From Mycogone perniciosa (lineage: Eukaryota > Ascomycota > Sordariomycetes > Hypocreales > Hypocreaceae): a stretch of DNA of 64,000 nt. The position numbers and the translations under genes were made by a program. Within the stretch, counting starts at the first letter, position 1; every line of letters begins with the position of its first letter. Below, in pieces: positions 24,404-36,990 of this stretch. The notes below the pieces were generated by a model that saw nothing but the letters and a program-made list of their open reading frames with translations, ran no database searches and was not told where the DNA came from. The DNA lies in NCBI GenBank assembly GCA_025331125.1, contig JAOALB010000025.1, forward strand, positions 186,001 through 250,000. The letters run 5' to 3'.

Positions 24404-25991
24404 TTAGTACTTAGTTTCCTTCCATTGTTCCAGTAAATAGCCAAGGGCGCTCTGAAACTGCTTGAACCGTCTCTCCCTCCCCCATTCGACAATGTTCCAC
24501 ACAAACTTCTGGAACTGCTCGAAATCGCTCTGCCTCTGTAACAAGAAGCTCTCGACCTTCTGCATCCGAAACAGCTCCCCATCCTTCCAGGTAATGTAAA
24601 GCCTTGCTTCCGTGCCATTCATCGCAATGCTGAAACAGGCACTATCAATCTGCAGCTGCCGCGTGTCCTTGAACCGTCTCAGCTGGTTGTTGACTTGCTC
24701 TGCCACGTTGACGCAAGCCGCTGAGCCGCCTAGGCATTTGTTCGTGGAATGCCATAGACTCCCACAGTCAGACGCTCCGTCAGCTGTGACCTCGATGAGG
24801 AAATAAGGGCAGACTAGATTCTGCGTGTTGACAGTCAGTGCCCCTTCGGTTGAGCACAAGACTGACAACTCATCCGCGGAGAACGTCCCCGTGAGGTGCC
24901 TCAGATCGTAGCCGTACAGCATATCCGGCTTGGGGACGCTGACTTCATGCACTGATCCTGTATAGGGGACTGTGAAACTGAAAATCTCTTGTGCATCGCT
25001 CCGCTTCATAGTGCCGCTCAGGAGGGTATATGGGAAGACGTGGCTGCCGAAGTAGTTCACCACGTCGGACTTTGCGACGCCCATTTCCAGAGCCATCAAG
25101 TTGGGGTCTGGTGTCATCTGCCATGGGAAGAGATCACGGTCTTTGCGTATCATGTTGACCAAGGCGGTTATGTGCTCCGGGAAGGGCTCATTCGGAAGGC
25201 GTAGGAATATGCCGTTCGAAGCAAGATTCATGTCTCTGTATAAATGCCCTGTGTCGAGTGGGTCAGATGACGCCTCAGAGCCAGAATCAGAGTAAGACCA
25301 AGACATTGTCGTTGAATCGTTATCGTCAATTTTAATATCCGACATCTCTGTCGATGGTGAGCGCGGCACAGGCGTCACAGGCGGCACAGGCAGCACAGAC
25401 TCAAGATTCGGCGGCGCAGTTCTCCTCAATAGTCCTGGCGGAGCGTCTATGACAGTATTAGCGTTCCTTGGAATCTTCATCGAGCTATCAGAGTGGCGGT
25501 TTCTTCGTCTATACACTCTTGTCGGCAGAGGAGTGTCGTTCATCCAAGTTAACACCTTTTTGTTGTTGTCGGGTGTGTCATCGCGCGTGATATCTGGAGT
25601 GTGTGTCTGGTTGTAATCAAGGTTGCTGAATTCGTAGAGGTTCTTCAGGCGTTGTGATCTCCAGAATCGAGGTTTTGGCTGGTGGATAATAATCTGTTGA
25701 GCATGGTTAGCTAACTAGTAGTTAGATATATGAAGAGTCTGAGTGACAGAGGAAGTATCGCACATTTTCTCCTGATTCTGATTCCACTGAAGCAGCGTAT
25801 TCTGCGTCTTCCTGTTCAGTGCGCCTGATCTTCGCTACCGGAAGCCAATCGTCAATGACTGAGTCGATCTGGCGTTTCTTGGGGCTATTGTAAGCCCTTT
25901 CAGCTTGTGGGTGTTTAAGAGTCTGCTGTATCATGTCCGATGATGGCTGAAATGTCATTGACTCAACTGTGCTTTCTTCAGTGTCGACCAT
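24404..25991 (-). CDS. DUF7924-domain protein (PD-(D/E)XK-like fold suspected)
   Basis: Two exons (25991-25764, 25693-24404; 70-nt intron with a GTGCGA donor) give 505 aa. The first 170 residues are disordered and carry SPKKRQ-type basic motifs common in this fungal family. The C-terminal about 270 residues form the conserved domain: DLFPWQM, then PYFLIEVTADG, then SLWHSTNKCLGGSAACVN. The last two blocks match the core of fungal DUF7924 proteins, where an acidic residue in a strand followed by E-x-K/T is taken as a nuclease-like active site. Here the position usually occupied by lysine is threonine (IEVTADG), so catalysis is doubtful. The ATG at 25991 (MVDTEES) is the first ATG; the frame upstream opens only with GTG. 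These genes are numerous in some ascomycetes and their function is unknown. Confidence 0.75.
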
Positions 25992-26943
25992 TCTGTCACA
26001 AAAGTTGATTCGACGGATTTCATTCACTATCCAGCTTAGAAATCCCAAGATGATCACGGACTGAGGTGACGTTGCGGTTTTACACTGATTTACTGACGAC
26101 GCTGAAGCCCAGTTTTATACCTTCAAGAAGCAAATTGTTCTCTACACTGTAAATGCAATACCTTGGATATATCTTGCAGTTCTTTTCCATTTCTCTTTTT
26201 TCCATTCATTCATATACCGGAGGCTCAAAAAATACCATTGTCATTTTGTTGTCATCAATGCCCCATCTTCATTGTCTAGCCAAAAGGACCAAGGCCATGC
26301 TTTCAACTTGGGCTTTGTTCCATTCACTACATGCTTCACCACACAGAACACACTTGATGGCAATATATACACGTTACTTGTTCATCCGTCTTCAGAACGA
26401 ACAACCACAAACACAAAGGAATCTACAACAAATCCTAGACATGCCTGACACAAAAATGAGTTATGTACAATGTAACCGAGACATCTCGGCAGCCTAACCA
26501 TGCAAGTCTTGCATATCTCACGTCCCACAAAGTACAGAGATCTAGCTACCCAAGCTACGAGGTTACATTTTCTTCTCAATGTCGTACAGAGCGGCAAGTT
26601 AGCGCCGTGGCTGAGACCGTTGTCGTCGTTCAGTCACTTGCGAGGCTTCATCAATAGACAACGATTGGAGCAGAACTGTGTGTGTATGAATGCTATGGAT
26701 GTCATCAAGTGAGGATTAAATACAGATACCCTCAAAAAGTTCTCACCCCCCTCCGACTTCTAAATTACTGGGCACAACGTCCCTTCCGATCCCCGTCTAT
26801 GCATATGATACATATCCTCCTATTAACGCCAGTCATGAATATGGACAGATGAGTGCAGGGACAGTCCCGCCCGCCTCGAGTGGATATCACATGCAAAAAA
26901 AAGGCAGATGCAAGAAAAACAGAATGTCGCACAGATTTTGCAC
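25992..26943. other. Intergenic: DUF7924 gene promoter and ABC transporter 3' UTR
   Basis: About 950 bp lie between the ATG of the DUF7924 gene and the stop of the ABC transporter, both on the minus strand. The sequence is noticeably richer in A/T than the genes around it. Open frames of 60-114 codons on either strand show nothing recognisable. Confidence 0.5.
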
Positions 26944-29900
26944 TTAGCCGTGCTTGGCCAGACTTTGCAGATTGACCAGCTCTGCATAACGTCCGTTCTT
27001 CTTCATCAGCTCCGAGTGAGTGCCCGCCTCGACGATACGGCCCTGGTTGAATACGTAGATAATGTCAGCCTTTTGAATCGTGCTGAGGCGGTGGGCGACA
27101 GCGATGGTCGTTCGGCCCTTGGCTGCCTTGTCCAAGGCTGCCTGCACAACGTGCTCTGACTCCGAATCCAAGGCTGAGGTGGCTTCATCAAGAAGAAGAA
27201 CCTTCGGGTTGCGGATAAGGGCTCGGGCGATAGCGATGCGCTGCTTCTGACCACCAGACAGCAACGTTCCCTTGCTACCAACAATGGTGTTGAAGCCTTC
27301 GGGCAAAGACACAATGAAGTCGTAGATGTTGGCCTCGCGACAAGCGAATTCGACGGCTTCGTCAGACACAGTCTCTTCAGCACTTCCAAGCAAAATGTTC
27401 TCTTTGATGGTTCCCTGATACAGCGTAGGCTCTTGGCTGACGAGGGCGATGAAGGACCGATAATCGTTAAGATTGAGTGTGCTGATTTCCTTGCCATCTA
27501 TATAAACGCCGCCACTAAGAGGATCGTAGAAGCGCTCCAGGAGTGCGATTGTGGTACTCTTTCCGCAACCTGAGGCGCCGACCAAAGCCACGTACTGTCC
27601 AGGTCGGATCGTTAAGTTGAGTCCACGCAAGACAGGCTGTTCGGGGCGAGTTGGGTAACGGAAATGAACATCACGGAATTCGATGGTTCCCTCAACCTCA
27701 GTCACGGGTTGACCTTCCTCAGACCAGGCATCGATAGTAGGCTTGCGATCGAACAAAGTCTTCAATTCCCTGGCGGCGTGTTGGGCCTTGCCCATATCCG
27801 GAGCGAAGGAAAAGATGGATCCAGCGGATTGAGCACCAAAGATGACGGCCATGAAGCATAGGAAGAACTGGAAAAGATCATATTCGCCCTTTCCAATCAG
27901 GGTACCACCGTACCAGAAGCCTAGGGCGAAGACCAGGAAAATCAGAGACTGTGATCCAGCGAAGAGCAAGCTTGACTTTAAAACCGACTTCAAACTGCGG
28001 CTCTGCTGCTCGGCGAGGGAGTCATGGTACAGCTTCAAGACGTCCTGTTCACGCGTAAGGGCAGCGACAGTTCGGATGGCTGAGATAGCCTCAGATGCAA
28101 AGGTAGCGGACGAGGCATACGCTGCCTTTGAGCGACGTTGGAAGTGTGCAAGCATCCAGAAACGGAAGAAACCACATCCAAGCAGCAAAGGGATCGTTGC
28201 CGTGCAGACAAGGGAGAGCTTCCACCCAATAGCGACAGAAACGGTAATGGCAGCGACCAGAGTCGTACACATCATCAGCAAAGTACCAAGGGTGGCACCA
28301 CTAAGACCAGCAACATGGGTGGTCTCGGTCGATAAGAACGAGGTCAAAGCACCGGCAGTGTTCTCGTCCTGATCGAAGAAAGCCACATCTTGACGAAGCA
28401 TTGACCTGAATGCACGATCTCGGACGCGATGAATGAGACGTTCCGAGCACTTCGCAAACAGGGCGCCTTGTATTGAGAATGCGATGAACTGTACAAAGGC
28501 CAACATCAGAAACATGGCACTCCAAAAGTCCGAGTCTTTCTTGATTTGATCGCGGTTCTCTAGTGTAACGGGCTGTGATAGGACAACGATCTGCTTGGCA
28601 AAGAAGACTGTGGTTATAAGTTAGCAAGATATGCAGGTAAAGATGGAGAAACTTATGCATACCTGCAGAGGTAGGGTTACCACCACCACAAATGGCAGAG
28701 AAGATGAGACCAATAACCATGAACTTCCACTCAGGAGCATTGAATGAGGCAATTAGTTTAATCAGAGCCCAGAGGCTATAGTGTTGAGCCTCTTCGGTTT
28801 TTCGCTTCTGGAGGGCAATGCTGGAGGCGGATTTCTGGGTGGCGCTGCGGTCAAGCTTCGCGGCGATATCGTCGTCAGGATCAGCCATATAGCCAGCTTC
28901 CTTGTTAGTCGATTGCCTGCGAATAAGCAACTCTTCCTTCTCATCAAGCTTCTCCTGTTCTTCTTCCGTCAACTCCTCCTCCACAGCGATACTCTGGGCA
29001 GAGACGAGGTTGTAGTAGGCGCCCTTCTTCTCAAGAAGGTCGTCGTGGGTTCCCTGTTCGACAATGCGGCCCTGGGACATAACAACGATGTTGTGAGCAT
29101 CCTTGATGGTAGACAATCGGTGAGCGATAGTGATCGTAGTTCGGCCCTTGGACGCGGCCTCGAGAGCAGCCTGGACGACACCCTCAGACTTGGTGTCGAG
29201 GGCTGATGTGGCTTCATCAAGAAGGAGGATTCTGGGGTTGGACACGACAGCTCGGGCAATAGCAATACGCTGCTTCTGGCCACCGGATAGGAGGAAACCA
29301 CGCTCACCAACATTGGTCTCATAGCCTTCGGGAAGGGCAGAGATGAAGTCGTGTGCGTTGGCCTTGACAGCAGCTTCAATGATGAGCTCGCGTTGCTTGT
29401 CCTCACTCTCGTTTTCGTGCTGCGTTCCAATCAGACCATGGCGGATGTTATGATAGATGGTTGTGCCGAATAGGGTGGGTTCCTGGCTGACCAGAGCCAT
29501 CTGCTGGCGAAGCCAACGCAGATTAATCTTGCTAATGTCATGGCCATCGAGATAGACATGCCCCTCGACAGGATCATAAAACCGCTCAACAAGACCAACA
29601 ATGGTACTCTTTCCAGAACCAGAGGCTCCGACCAATGCTGTGGTCTTACCAGCGGGAATGTCCAGGGTAACATTATCCATGACAACAACTTCAGGGCGGG
29701 ATGGGTAGATGTGCTGAACATTCTCCAAACGAATGTTGCCTTGGAAATTCTCTAGCTTTTCGCCCTTTTCATCGCTTGGATCGAGTGGGGAGATGCGGTC
29801 AATAGTATTGAAAATCTTGGCGGCTGCGGCAATAGCTGTGGTGAAAGCCTGCAGGTTAGGAGTGACGTTTCCGAGGTTGAAGGCGCCAATCATGACCGCC

Positions 29901-31012
29901 ATCATGATAGTAAGAACCTTGGACAGGGGAATGATACCATCTATGAGGAACCCGCTGCCCTGCCAAAAGGCAAGGCCGTAGTTCAGATACAAGACGAGCA
30001 TCATACCAGCGACCATGATGGCCATGGAGGTCTTGACCTTGGTTCCAAAGAACTCAGCCTTTTGAAGGTGCTTGTCATACTGTTTCGCCAAGCGATCCTG
30101 GGTGCCAAAGGCGATGGAGTTGCGGATGGAACTGAGGACCTCATCAGCCAGGCTTCCACCTTGAGCGTAGGACTCGAGGGAGGCCTTGTTGTGCTTCAAC
30201 ATGAAGCTTGAGCCAATGCCGACGTTCAAAATCAGAGCGAAGACGGTAGCGGATAGGATAAGGGTGAGCTTCCAGTAATTGACGAAACCAATGATAAAGG
30301 CCGTGACGAAGGTGGCGAGCGCAGCAATTGTCAACGAGACCTTTTCTGAAATGCCGTCCTGAATAAGATTGGTGTCTGCCGTAATACGAGTGGTGACCTC
30401 GCCGGCGCCGATCTTATCAAAGAAGCCAATGTTCTGTCGCATGCAACTCTCGAGATAACGCTCGCGGATCTTGGCAGCAACGTTCTCGCCGACATAGATG
30501 AAGCCCACAGTGCAGATGTACGTAACAATGAACTCTCCAATGGCCAGGTACACAAAGTAGAGGACGAATCTTGACAGCTCGTTGACAAATTCATCGTAAG
30601 TCATGCGGCCGCCGCTGAAGAAGTAGTCTTGAAACGTGCCCTGAAGGCTACCGAACAGGATGGTCATCAGAGGCAGCGCAGCGCCAGAGGCAATAGCGCA
30701 AACACCCGACACAGCCAGGATGATGATGTCATTGCGGGAAGAATACCGATAGATGGCCTTGATGCCAGCCTTGAGCTCGGGGGTAACAACCTGGCGCTTG
30801 AGGATTTCGGCCTGGTGGGGAGGCAGGTGGGCGTAGACGTCTTCTGGGTTGTCGGCTCTAGGAGCACCAGGCGGTTTGGAGTCGATCTTTCTCAGATCTG
30901 GGGAGCCTTGTTTGGCGCCAGTATTGGCTTCGACGTCGGAAGATTCGCCATGGCTTGAGGATTGCACAGACCGGCTGCTGACTGGCGTTTTTTCCGATGA
31001 ATCGGCCGCCAT
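26944..31012 (-). CDS. ABCB-type full ABC transporter, Pmd1/leptomycin-resistance class
   Basis: Two exons (31012-28663, 28607-26944; 55-nt intron) give 1337 aa, normal for a full ABCB transporter with TMD-NBD-TMD-NBD order. These pumps export hydrophobic compounds across the plasma membrane using ATP. NBD1 shows Walker A GASGSGKST, signature LLSGGQKQR and Walker B ILLLDEATSALD; NBD2 shows GASGCGKST, LLSGGQKQR and VLLLDEATSALD. Both catalytic sites therefore look competent. Membrane segments are evident in both halves (for example FVLYFVYLAIGEFIVTYICT). The single intron splits the second membrane domain. The ATG at 31012 (MAADSSEKT) is the first ATG; two further upstream codons in frame lead only to GTG. 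The closest described relatives are fission-yeast Pmd1 and fungal leptomycin B resistance proteins. Substrate not predictable from sequence. Confidence 0.95.
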
Positions 31013-31657
31013 TGTCACTGACTGCCGTGCCTGCTCCAGGCCGCAGAAAGAGTCGAGTGTTGCAATTGAATGCTGGCGATGGGGTTGTAAGCTGTTTAAT
31101 AGGAGCGCGGGGGCTATTGCTCGTAAAACGTGGCGCGAAGAGTATTGGTCGAGATATGGGGCGTTGTATTAGTGCGGGAGTTGTTGATGTATGCTTGCTG
31201 GTGTTGGGCTTCGTAGGGTGTAGAAATGAGAAGTAATGATCAGAAGAAAACACAACAGTAATGGAGAAGAATGAGGTGAAGGGGTGGTATCGTGATATTA
31301 TATTAATATTAGTACTCGGACGGCGCAGATGAAAGAAGCAGGCCGTCTAAAATACTAATGCAATGAAGAATAATGAATGCAGATCCGGATCGACGAGAGG
31401 CCGAAAGCATTGCTTTTTATGCACGACCCACGTCCTTGATGCCTCGTGAATTCCGGGTATTTGTGCAACCTTGGGTACCATACATGAGCGCAACGGGCTT
31501 AACGGGCTTTTGGGCTTAGGCAACGGGTTCAGCTTCGAGCCCGCATTATGCCGTTGCGTCACTAACTCTCCGCGTATTAATCTGAATTCCCCACAACGTC
31601 CCAAGTGGGTTTCTCGCTAAGGTGGGCGGACAGGGATGTTCTGTTTCTGTCTGAGCT

Positions 31658-31688
31658 GTTTTGTTTTGTTTTGTTTTGTTTTGTTTTG
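31658..31688. repeat. (GTTTT)n microsatellite
   Basis: Six uninterrupted GTTTT pentamers plus a final G, with G at 31658 and every fifth base to 31688. It lies in the upstream region of the ABC transporter. Confidence 0.95.
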
Positions 31689-31959
31689 TGCAATAGTAGT
31701 ACGTACCTTCCTACCTAAAAACAACTACTATTATCAGCCATAAAAGTCACGATGATGCCGTCTACCGGCCTGTACTCCGTATCATCGGCATGATCAAAGA
31801 GGAAGACCCCGAGCCTCATACTGAGTACTACTACTAGTACTCGGCAACTCCTAAATATGCACCTAGTACGAGCTAATCCTTGGTTGGGGATGCCCATGTT
31901 GGTCGGCGTGAATCATCACCAACACCTACTATATACTACGAGTACGTATGTTACGGTAT

Positions 31960-31984
31960 GTACGGAGTACTTCGTACGCCGTAT
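31960..31984. repeat. GTAC heptad array, four units
   Basis: GTAC at 31960, 31967 and 31974 and GTAT at 31981, separated by GGA, TTC and GCC. The 7-nt period is exact. Confidence 0.85.
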
Positions 31985-32040
31985 GTGATTAGAAATGTCT
32001 TGCATGGCTGCATATTGTCTGCCGGTTTGATCATTTTAGT

Positions 32041-32072
32041 GCTGCTACTGCTGTTGTTGTTGTTGTTATTGT
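32041..32072. repeat. Trinucleotide CTG/TTG repeat
   Basis: A short imperfect run of GCTGCTACTGCTG followed by about six TGT/TTG units. It is a simple-sequence repeat in intergenic DNA. Confidence 0.8.
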
Positions 32073-33264
32073 TCATGAAAGCCACCTATTATTTGTCCAC
32101 TATTATTTCCAGTCCGTTCCTAGCAATTCTACGGAGCGAGGATTTCGGGAGGCTACACCGTTTCGGGCGATGGCCTGTCAGTACTCGGCGCTATTACTCC
32201 GTATCACTAGTACAAATGGCGAGGCCCTCACATTCCTTTGATGCACGCGATACTACCTCCGCAGCAGGTCGACTAGTAATAATGATCACCCGGAGCAGAA
32301 TGCACCCGAGAATTGTGCATAATTTGCACAAAGTCTGCCAAGCTCTGGACTTCTTCTCGAAATCTCGAGGCCCCACCCAAATCTCTGTACGAGTAAGATC
32401 CCAGATCCAGATGCGCCGCCAAGACTGACGATGGCGATGCACTCACTGCTTTGGATTTCCCTTGATAGAATTTTATTTTCTTCGTTTGTCAAACGATAAT
32501 ACTCCATTAACCAACAATCTCTTTGTTTCGTCATGTTTATGTTCGGTGATTCAGACTAATGTCATTAGACATGCATCCGTGCCGGTGACTCAGACTCTTC
32601 TCTTCTGTTTTCGGTGTCGTTTGCGACTTGCAAGTTATCGGGGTCTTGCAGCAGTCCGACTCCGCGGGCGGCACTAGGCATCGGCGCTGAAAATTATTAA
32701 TTTTCAGCCTGGTGAAATTAGGCCAGCCTTTCGGATGGGTTTCCTAAAAGTCCGTTGCTACGGTCTCTTATTGGATGGGATTACTCGGAGTTAAGTTAAG
32801 GGCAGCATTATGCTTCATTACAGCAATAAGACTGCACGGAAGAATAAATCAATGCTATTACACATGCTCTAGGCCACGTTTTTCTCGGCGTCGGATGGTG
32901 AGAAATACCCGAAGTCTAATGGATCCACGTACTCGTTGTACTGGACTAGGATTGATTGGTGCTGGCTTTTCCCGATGTCCGAATACCGCCTACAACACGG
33001 GTGAAAGTCGAACCCGACATCATGCATTATCAATCGATCTAAGCCCTACGGCGTGGCATTACGCTTGACTGGATTTTGTCCATGACAATTTCCTGGTCAT
33101 TCTTGATCCTGTATGAAATCACTGCAGAGTCGTCACAAACGGGCATAAAGGCGTGTGCCGTTGGCATATGCCGCTGGCCTTTTCCGCAGAGACCCCGGTT
33201 TTTTTTCGTATTGATTGCGCCCTCCTGCAGAGCCTGAACTATAGGCAAAGTTACGTTATTACGA

Positions 33265-33292
33265 GTACGGAGTACCACTCCGTACTTTGTAC
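33265..33292. repeat. GTAC heptad element with inverted repeat
   Basis: GTAC at 33265 and 33272 (spacer GGA), then GTAC at 33282 and 33289 (spacer TTT). The left arm GTACGGAGT at 33265 and ACTCCGTAC ending at 33285 are exact reverse complements around a 3-nt loop, so the DNA can form a short hairpin. Confidence 0.85.
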
Positions 33293-33957
33293 TCAAGGGT
33301 TCCAACGTATGTATAGGCCTTAGGTCCTAGATGATGCAACGAATTCTAGTACGAGTATGTGGTGCTCAGGGTTTCGGAATTCGGCAGCAGCAGATCTGAT
33401 ATTAAATCCAGACTTACGAAGAGCAACTACGAGTACTCTACTCCGTAGTAGGTAGCAATCGTCGAATCGCCTGGTGGTGATCATTGTTGATGATGGGGCC
33501 TGAAATTCCTTGGGTGGGGACGTGGGGCTGATCCGTGTCCTTTTCTTTGGCTGCAAATACGGACTACTTAGTGTAGAATAGCGTCATGGAGTTGGAGGAA
33601 CTATTGTTGCCGCCGTCCAGTTTCAACATGTCTATCTAGGCTAGCTTTGCGAACATAATACTATCATGAGCACTCCAGAAACTTGATATGAATACTCCGT
33701 AGAACATAAAGGAACATCGATTATTAATTCCCAACCCTTATTTCTACTCCTATCTATTGTTTCGAGACATGTGGTCACCCCTGTGATAGGATCAGCGGGC
33801 AATTGCTACTCCGTCTTACCGACCACGCACTAATAGTATCTGCCTACTCGTACTCCGTACATACATCATCTATCGACTCCGGACGGGGCCACTCATTCTC
33901 CCGGATACGCGTATAAGGTGGCAGTCATGACATTATCGTCTGCGAGAGATCATCCGG

Positions 33958-34566
33958 TCAAACACACGTACTCGTACAGTTGAAACCATGCTCTTCTGCC
34001 ACGTGCCAGTCTAGTATGTAATAGTACCCTATGACTGTTATGTTCTTCTTAAACTTTTGTCGGTTGACAATTACACTGATATTCATGGAGTCTTTGTTAT
34101 TGCACTCCTTGGCTGGCTGAAACTCATAAGCTGAGTCATTCCGAACGAAAAGTTTGATCGCTAAGAGGATAAGCATATTGCATCAGCCAAAAGTTAGGAG
34201 ACACTGATATAACAGCAAAACGCCCGTCCAGGACACCTGGATTTCCACTCTATTACACCGTGTGTGTCTATTGACCTGATTCCTTCCATCACAATTGGTT
34301 TCCTTCCCAGCCCTTTTACCATAGAAAAGGGAACGACGCGCGTTTTGTTTCACATCCCATACAATATCAGCTCTCTTGCATACCCGATTTCCAATTCTTC
34401 CAACAACTAGACCGTCGTTATGCGACATTATATGGCACCTATTACTGTGCTCCACGTATCTAACATTGATTGAAGCTGTTGTATAATGTTTTGCCATTTT
34501 GCTACAGTATAATGAGGTACTTCGTATGTGCGGATATAATGCTAGTTGAGAAAGAAGCCGACACAT
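33958..34566 (-). other. Two short open frames, possible small orphan gene
   Basis: On the minus strand an ATG-started frame of 127 codons (34566-34183) is followed by a 72-codon ATG frame (34176-33958). The second has several N-x-S/T sites and a cysteine pair near its end. Between them lies an intron-like end (CTAAC, then CTCTTAG at about 34160), but I found no donor that joins the two frames in phase. No family is recognised. It could be chance open sequence in this A/T-richer region; listed only so that it can be tested against RNA data. Confidence 0.15.
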
Positions 34567-35189
34567 ACGACCATATCCATTGGAAAATACGACATTCTGT
34601 CAAGCTCTTATCTTGGGTTCAATAACCTCCAAAGTTGGAGACTCGAATTATACACACTGCCAAACACACAGTAAACAAGCCGATCTCGATCAATAAATGC
34701 CTTGTCATCTGAAGCATCAATCTGAGCATCATACAAACCACCAGCTTGCCACAGAACGTGCTGGGCTTGACGCATCACTATACTACTGCGCTTTGCGCAA
34801 CGTTCCGAAGCAGCGGCACGGACAGCAAGAGGAACTCACGAATAGCACTTGCTAGTAATATATACCAAGAGCTTGCCGTTAGTAGAATGGAATTCGGGAC
34901 TCAGATTGTGAGGGGAAAGGAGACCAATCTGAGATACAGATGATTAATTAGTACCTACTTACTACAGAGTAACGGTATTATAGGTCTGTCCACAGGTAAT
35001 ACACCACACCATGTACATAACTACGTACTGTGGCTGAGCGCTAAGCCCCCTTCAGCCGCCTTGCCAACCCCCATAGCGTGGCTTATGCATCACACTCGAA
35101 TGCATTTCCTCTTTCTCTCATCCTCCCTCAGGACATGTTCATATCACATCTTGCCCCAGCATTAGAAAGCAGACGCCGGTTCATCTTCC

Positions 35190-36990
35190 ATGCCGAACAC
35201 AGGAAAACCTAGTCGGGATTGTCACCTGTGCCGCCAACGGCGCGTCAAGGTCAGTCTGTGATTTGCGTGTGCTTCTGACGTAGTGGATATGCAGCCCTGT
35301 CAGCTCTCATACGAGGACTCCGGCAGTTGTTTTTTATAACGAAAGTCTGACCCTGTTGCTTTCAATTATTCAGTGTGATCTCGCCCGTCCTGCTTGCCAG
35401 AGATGTATCAAATACGGCACCGAATGCCCAGGCTATCGGGACCAGCAGGAACTGGTCTTTCGCAATGCATATCCTACCACTATCAAGAGGCGTAAGAATC
35501 GCCAACAACAGCCGGCTCCTAGTCATGAATCGTCTCCTTCATCATCACAGCCAGACATCTCGACCCCGGCACTACATCCCGACGGAGACTTCGTCTTTAC
35601 ATCTTCGACAGATGTAGTCCTGGGCAATGGAGCCAATCGCAATGTTAACCTACCTTTCACCCGGCCGATGTATGAGCATTGGACTACTCATTCGGTCCCG
35701 ATTATCCTTAATGTCTACAGTAATCTCGACTTCATCAAAAACATCTACCGCGACAGCAGTACCAACGGCCCCCTCGTTTGGGCGGCCCATCTTTTCTCCC
35801 GCACCTACGTCACCAACCTCCGCTATTCAAGTGCCACGAATAGGGACTCGGACTTGGAGACACAGCGCGAGCTGGGTACCTACCTTGGCAAGACTTTGAG
35901 CTCAGTGAGTGCGGCGCTCAAGACTCCTGATGGCACCACTAGAGACGATGTTCTCGCCACAGTCTGGATCCTTTCCAACTACGAGGTAGTATCTGAACGC
36001 CCCCTTGATAGCATATACAAGTGGCTAACTTGCTGATAGTTGCTTGTTGGTTCTCTTACACGCATGGAACCTATGAGTCCCTGGCATCTTCATGCGAGAG
36101 GCTTGTACAGCATTCTCAAATCAAGGGGTTCCGCGCCACTCTATACTGCCACAGGTCGTACAGCCTTCTGGCCAGCGTACAACATGATTGTGAGTGTGAC
36201 GCTCTATATCCCACCTTTTAAAAAAGAAAATGTTAACCAAGAGCAGCAAATTCAAGCTCTCGTTAATAGCACGGAGTGCCCCGCTGAATCCGAGGAATGG
36301 TTCAACATAATTGAGGATACATTGTATCCGGGCGAAGGCTTAACGCTTTACATCTCCATCTTCATCTCAAAAATCACCAGTATTATATCACGGATCCTAA
36401 GCCTTCTTCGCCGTCGCGATTTTCCTGCTGCTTCGAGAGAATACCCCATTCTTTTCGCCCAGCTGACAGAGGCGGATCGGAACCTTAACGATTGGATTGC
36501 CACACATCATGTCATAGAACATACACTGGATGTGTACATGCTGAATCTGAGATATTCCGCTCTCATTAAAGGCTATCACATGATGCAACTTCTCATAAAC
36601 TTTCTGACACATTATCCACCCTGTCCAACTTCTCTCGAACAACTCAGAACAGATCGAGCCTACTGTTTGCAGACGGTTGAATTTTCCGCGAAAGAAATTC
36701 TTGAGAGCGTTCCGTATGCCCTTGGACCTCTTACAAAAGACAAGGACAAGTCCCCCAGGGCTCTCTTCGATGCCTTGAAGCTCATTTGGCCGCTCATCTC
36801 CATTTTCATCATACCCTCAACTCGGCCAGAACAGAAACTCGCAGCAGAAGGTATCCTTTCTTTTATTGGCAGGGAGATGGGAGTACGCCAGGCACTTAAC
36901 ACATACGAAGGACGTATGCTATTACCACTAGAGGCCCAGGAGCCTTTGGGTGAGAAGGTGAGTTACAGCGAGTCCGATTGTTGGCACTGA
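35190..36990 (+). CDS. Zn(II)2Cys6 fungal transcription factor
   Basis: Four exons (35190-35249, 35374-35985, 36040-36189, 36244-36990) give 522 aa. The DNA-binding cluster lies at residues 11-38 and fits C-x2-C-x6-C-x6-C-x2-C-x6-C (CHLC, then RRVKCDLARPACQRC, then YGTEC). Intron 1 splits it between the lysine and the third cysteine, a common place in this family. The rest is the helical fungal-specific regulatory region without further motifs. Intron 3 (36190-36243, 54 nt) is in frame and stop-free, so splicing there rests on its donor GTGAGT and acceptor. The C-terminal codons after GEK read into a GTGAGT sequence, so a further intron and a different tail are possible. A 2-oxoglutarate oxygenase follows 680 bp downstream on the same strand and is a candidate target (inference). 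Confidence 0.85.

Larger units (their letters stand above)
31013..35189. other. Gene-poor 4.2-kb intergenic region
   Basis: The longest stretch in the window without a supported gene. The ABC transporter promoter must lie at its left end and the Zn2Cys6 gene promoter at its right end. It contains microsatellites (31658, 32041), several GTAC heptad elements (31772, 31960, 32192, 33265, 33440, 33692, 33850, 34516) and only short, featureless open frames. No transposase or reverse transcriptase fragment was recognisable. It may be decayed repetitive DNA (inference). Confidence 0.5.

Noticed and set aside
33000..33060. tRNA-like B-box word (GGGTTCGAC on the minus strand)
   Set aside because: The flanking bases do not make a T-arm stem, and no A-box or acceptor stem was found.
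31013..35189. Retrotransposon or transposase gene in the gene desert
   Set aside because: Both strands were read for reverse transcriptase, integrase and DDE motifs; none were seen.
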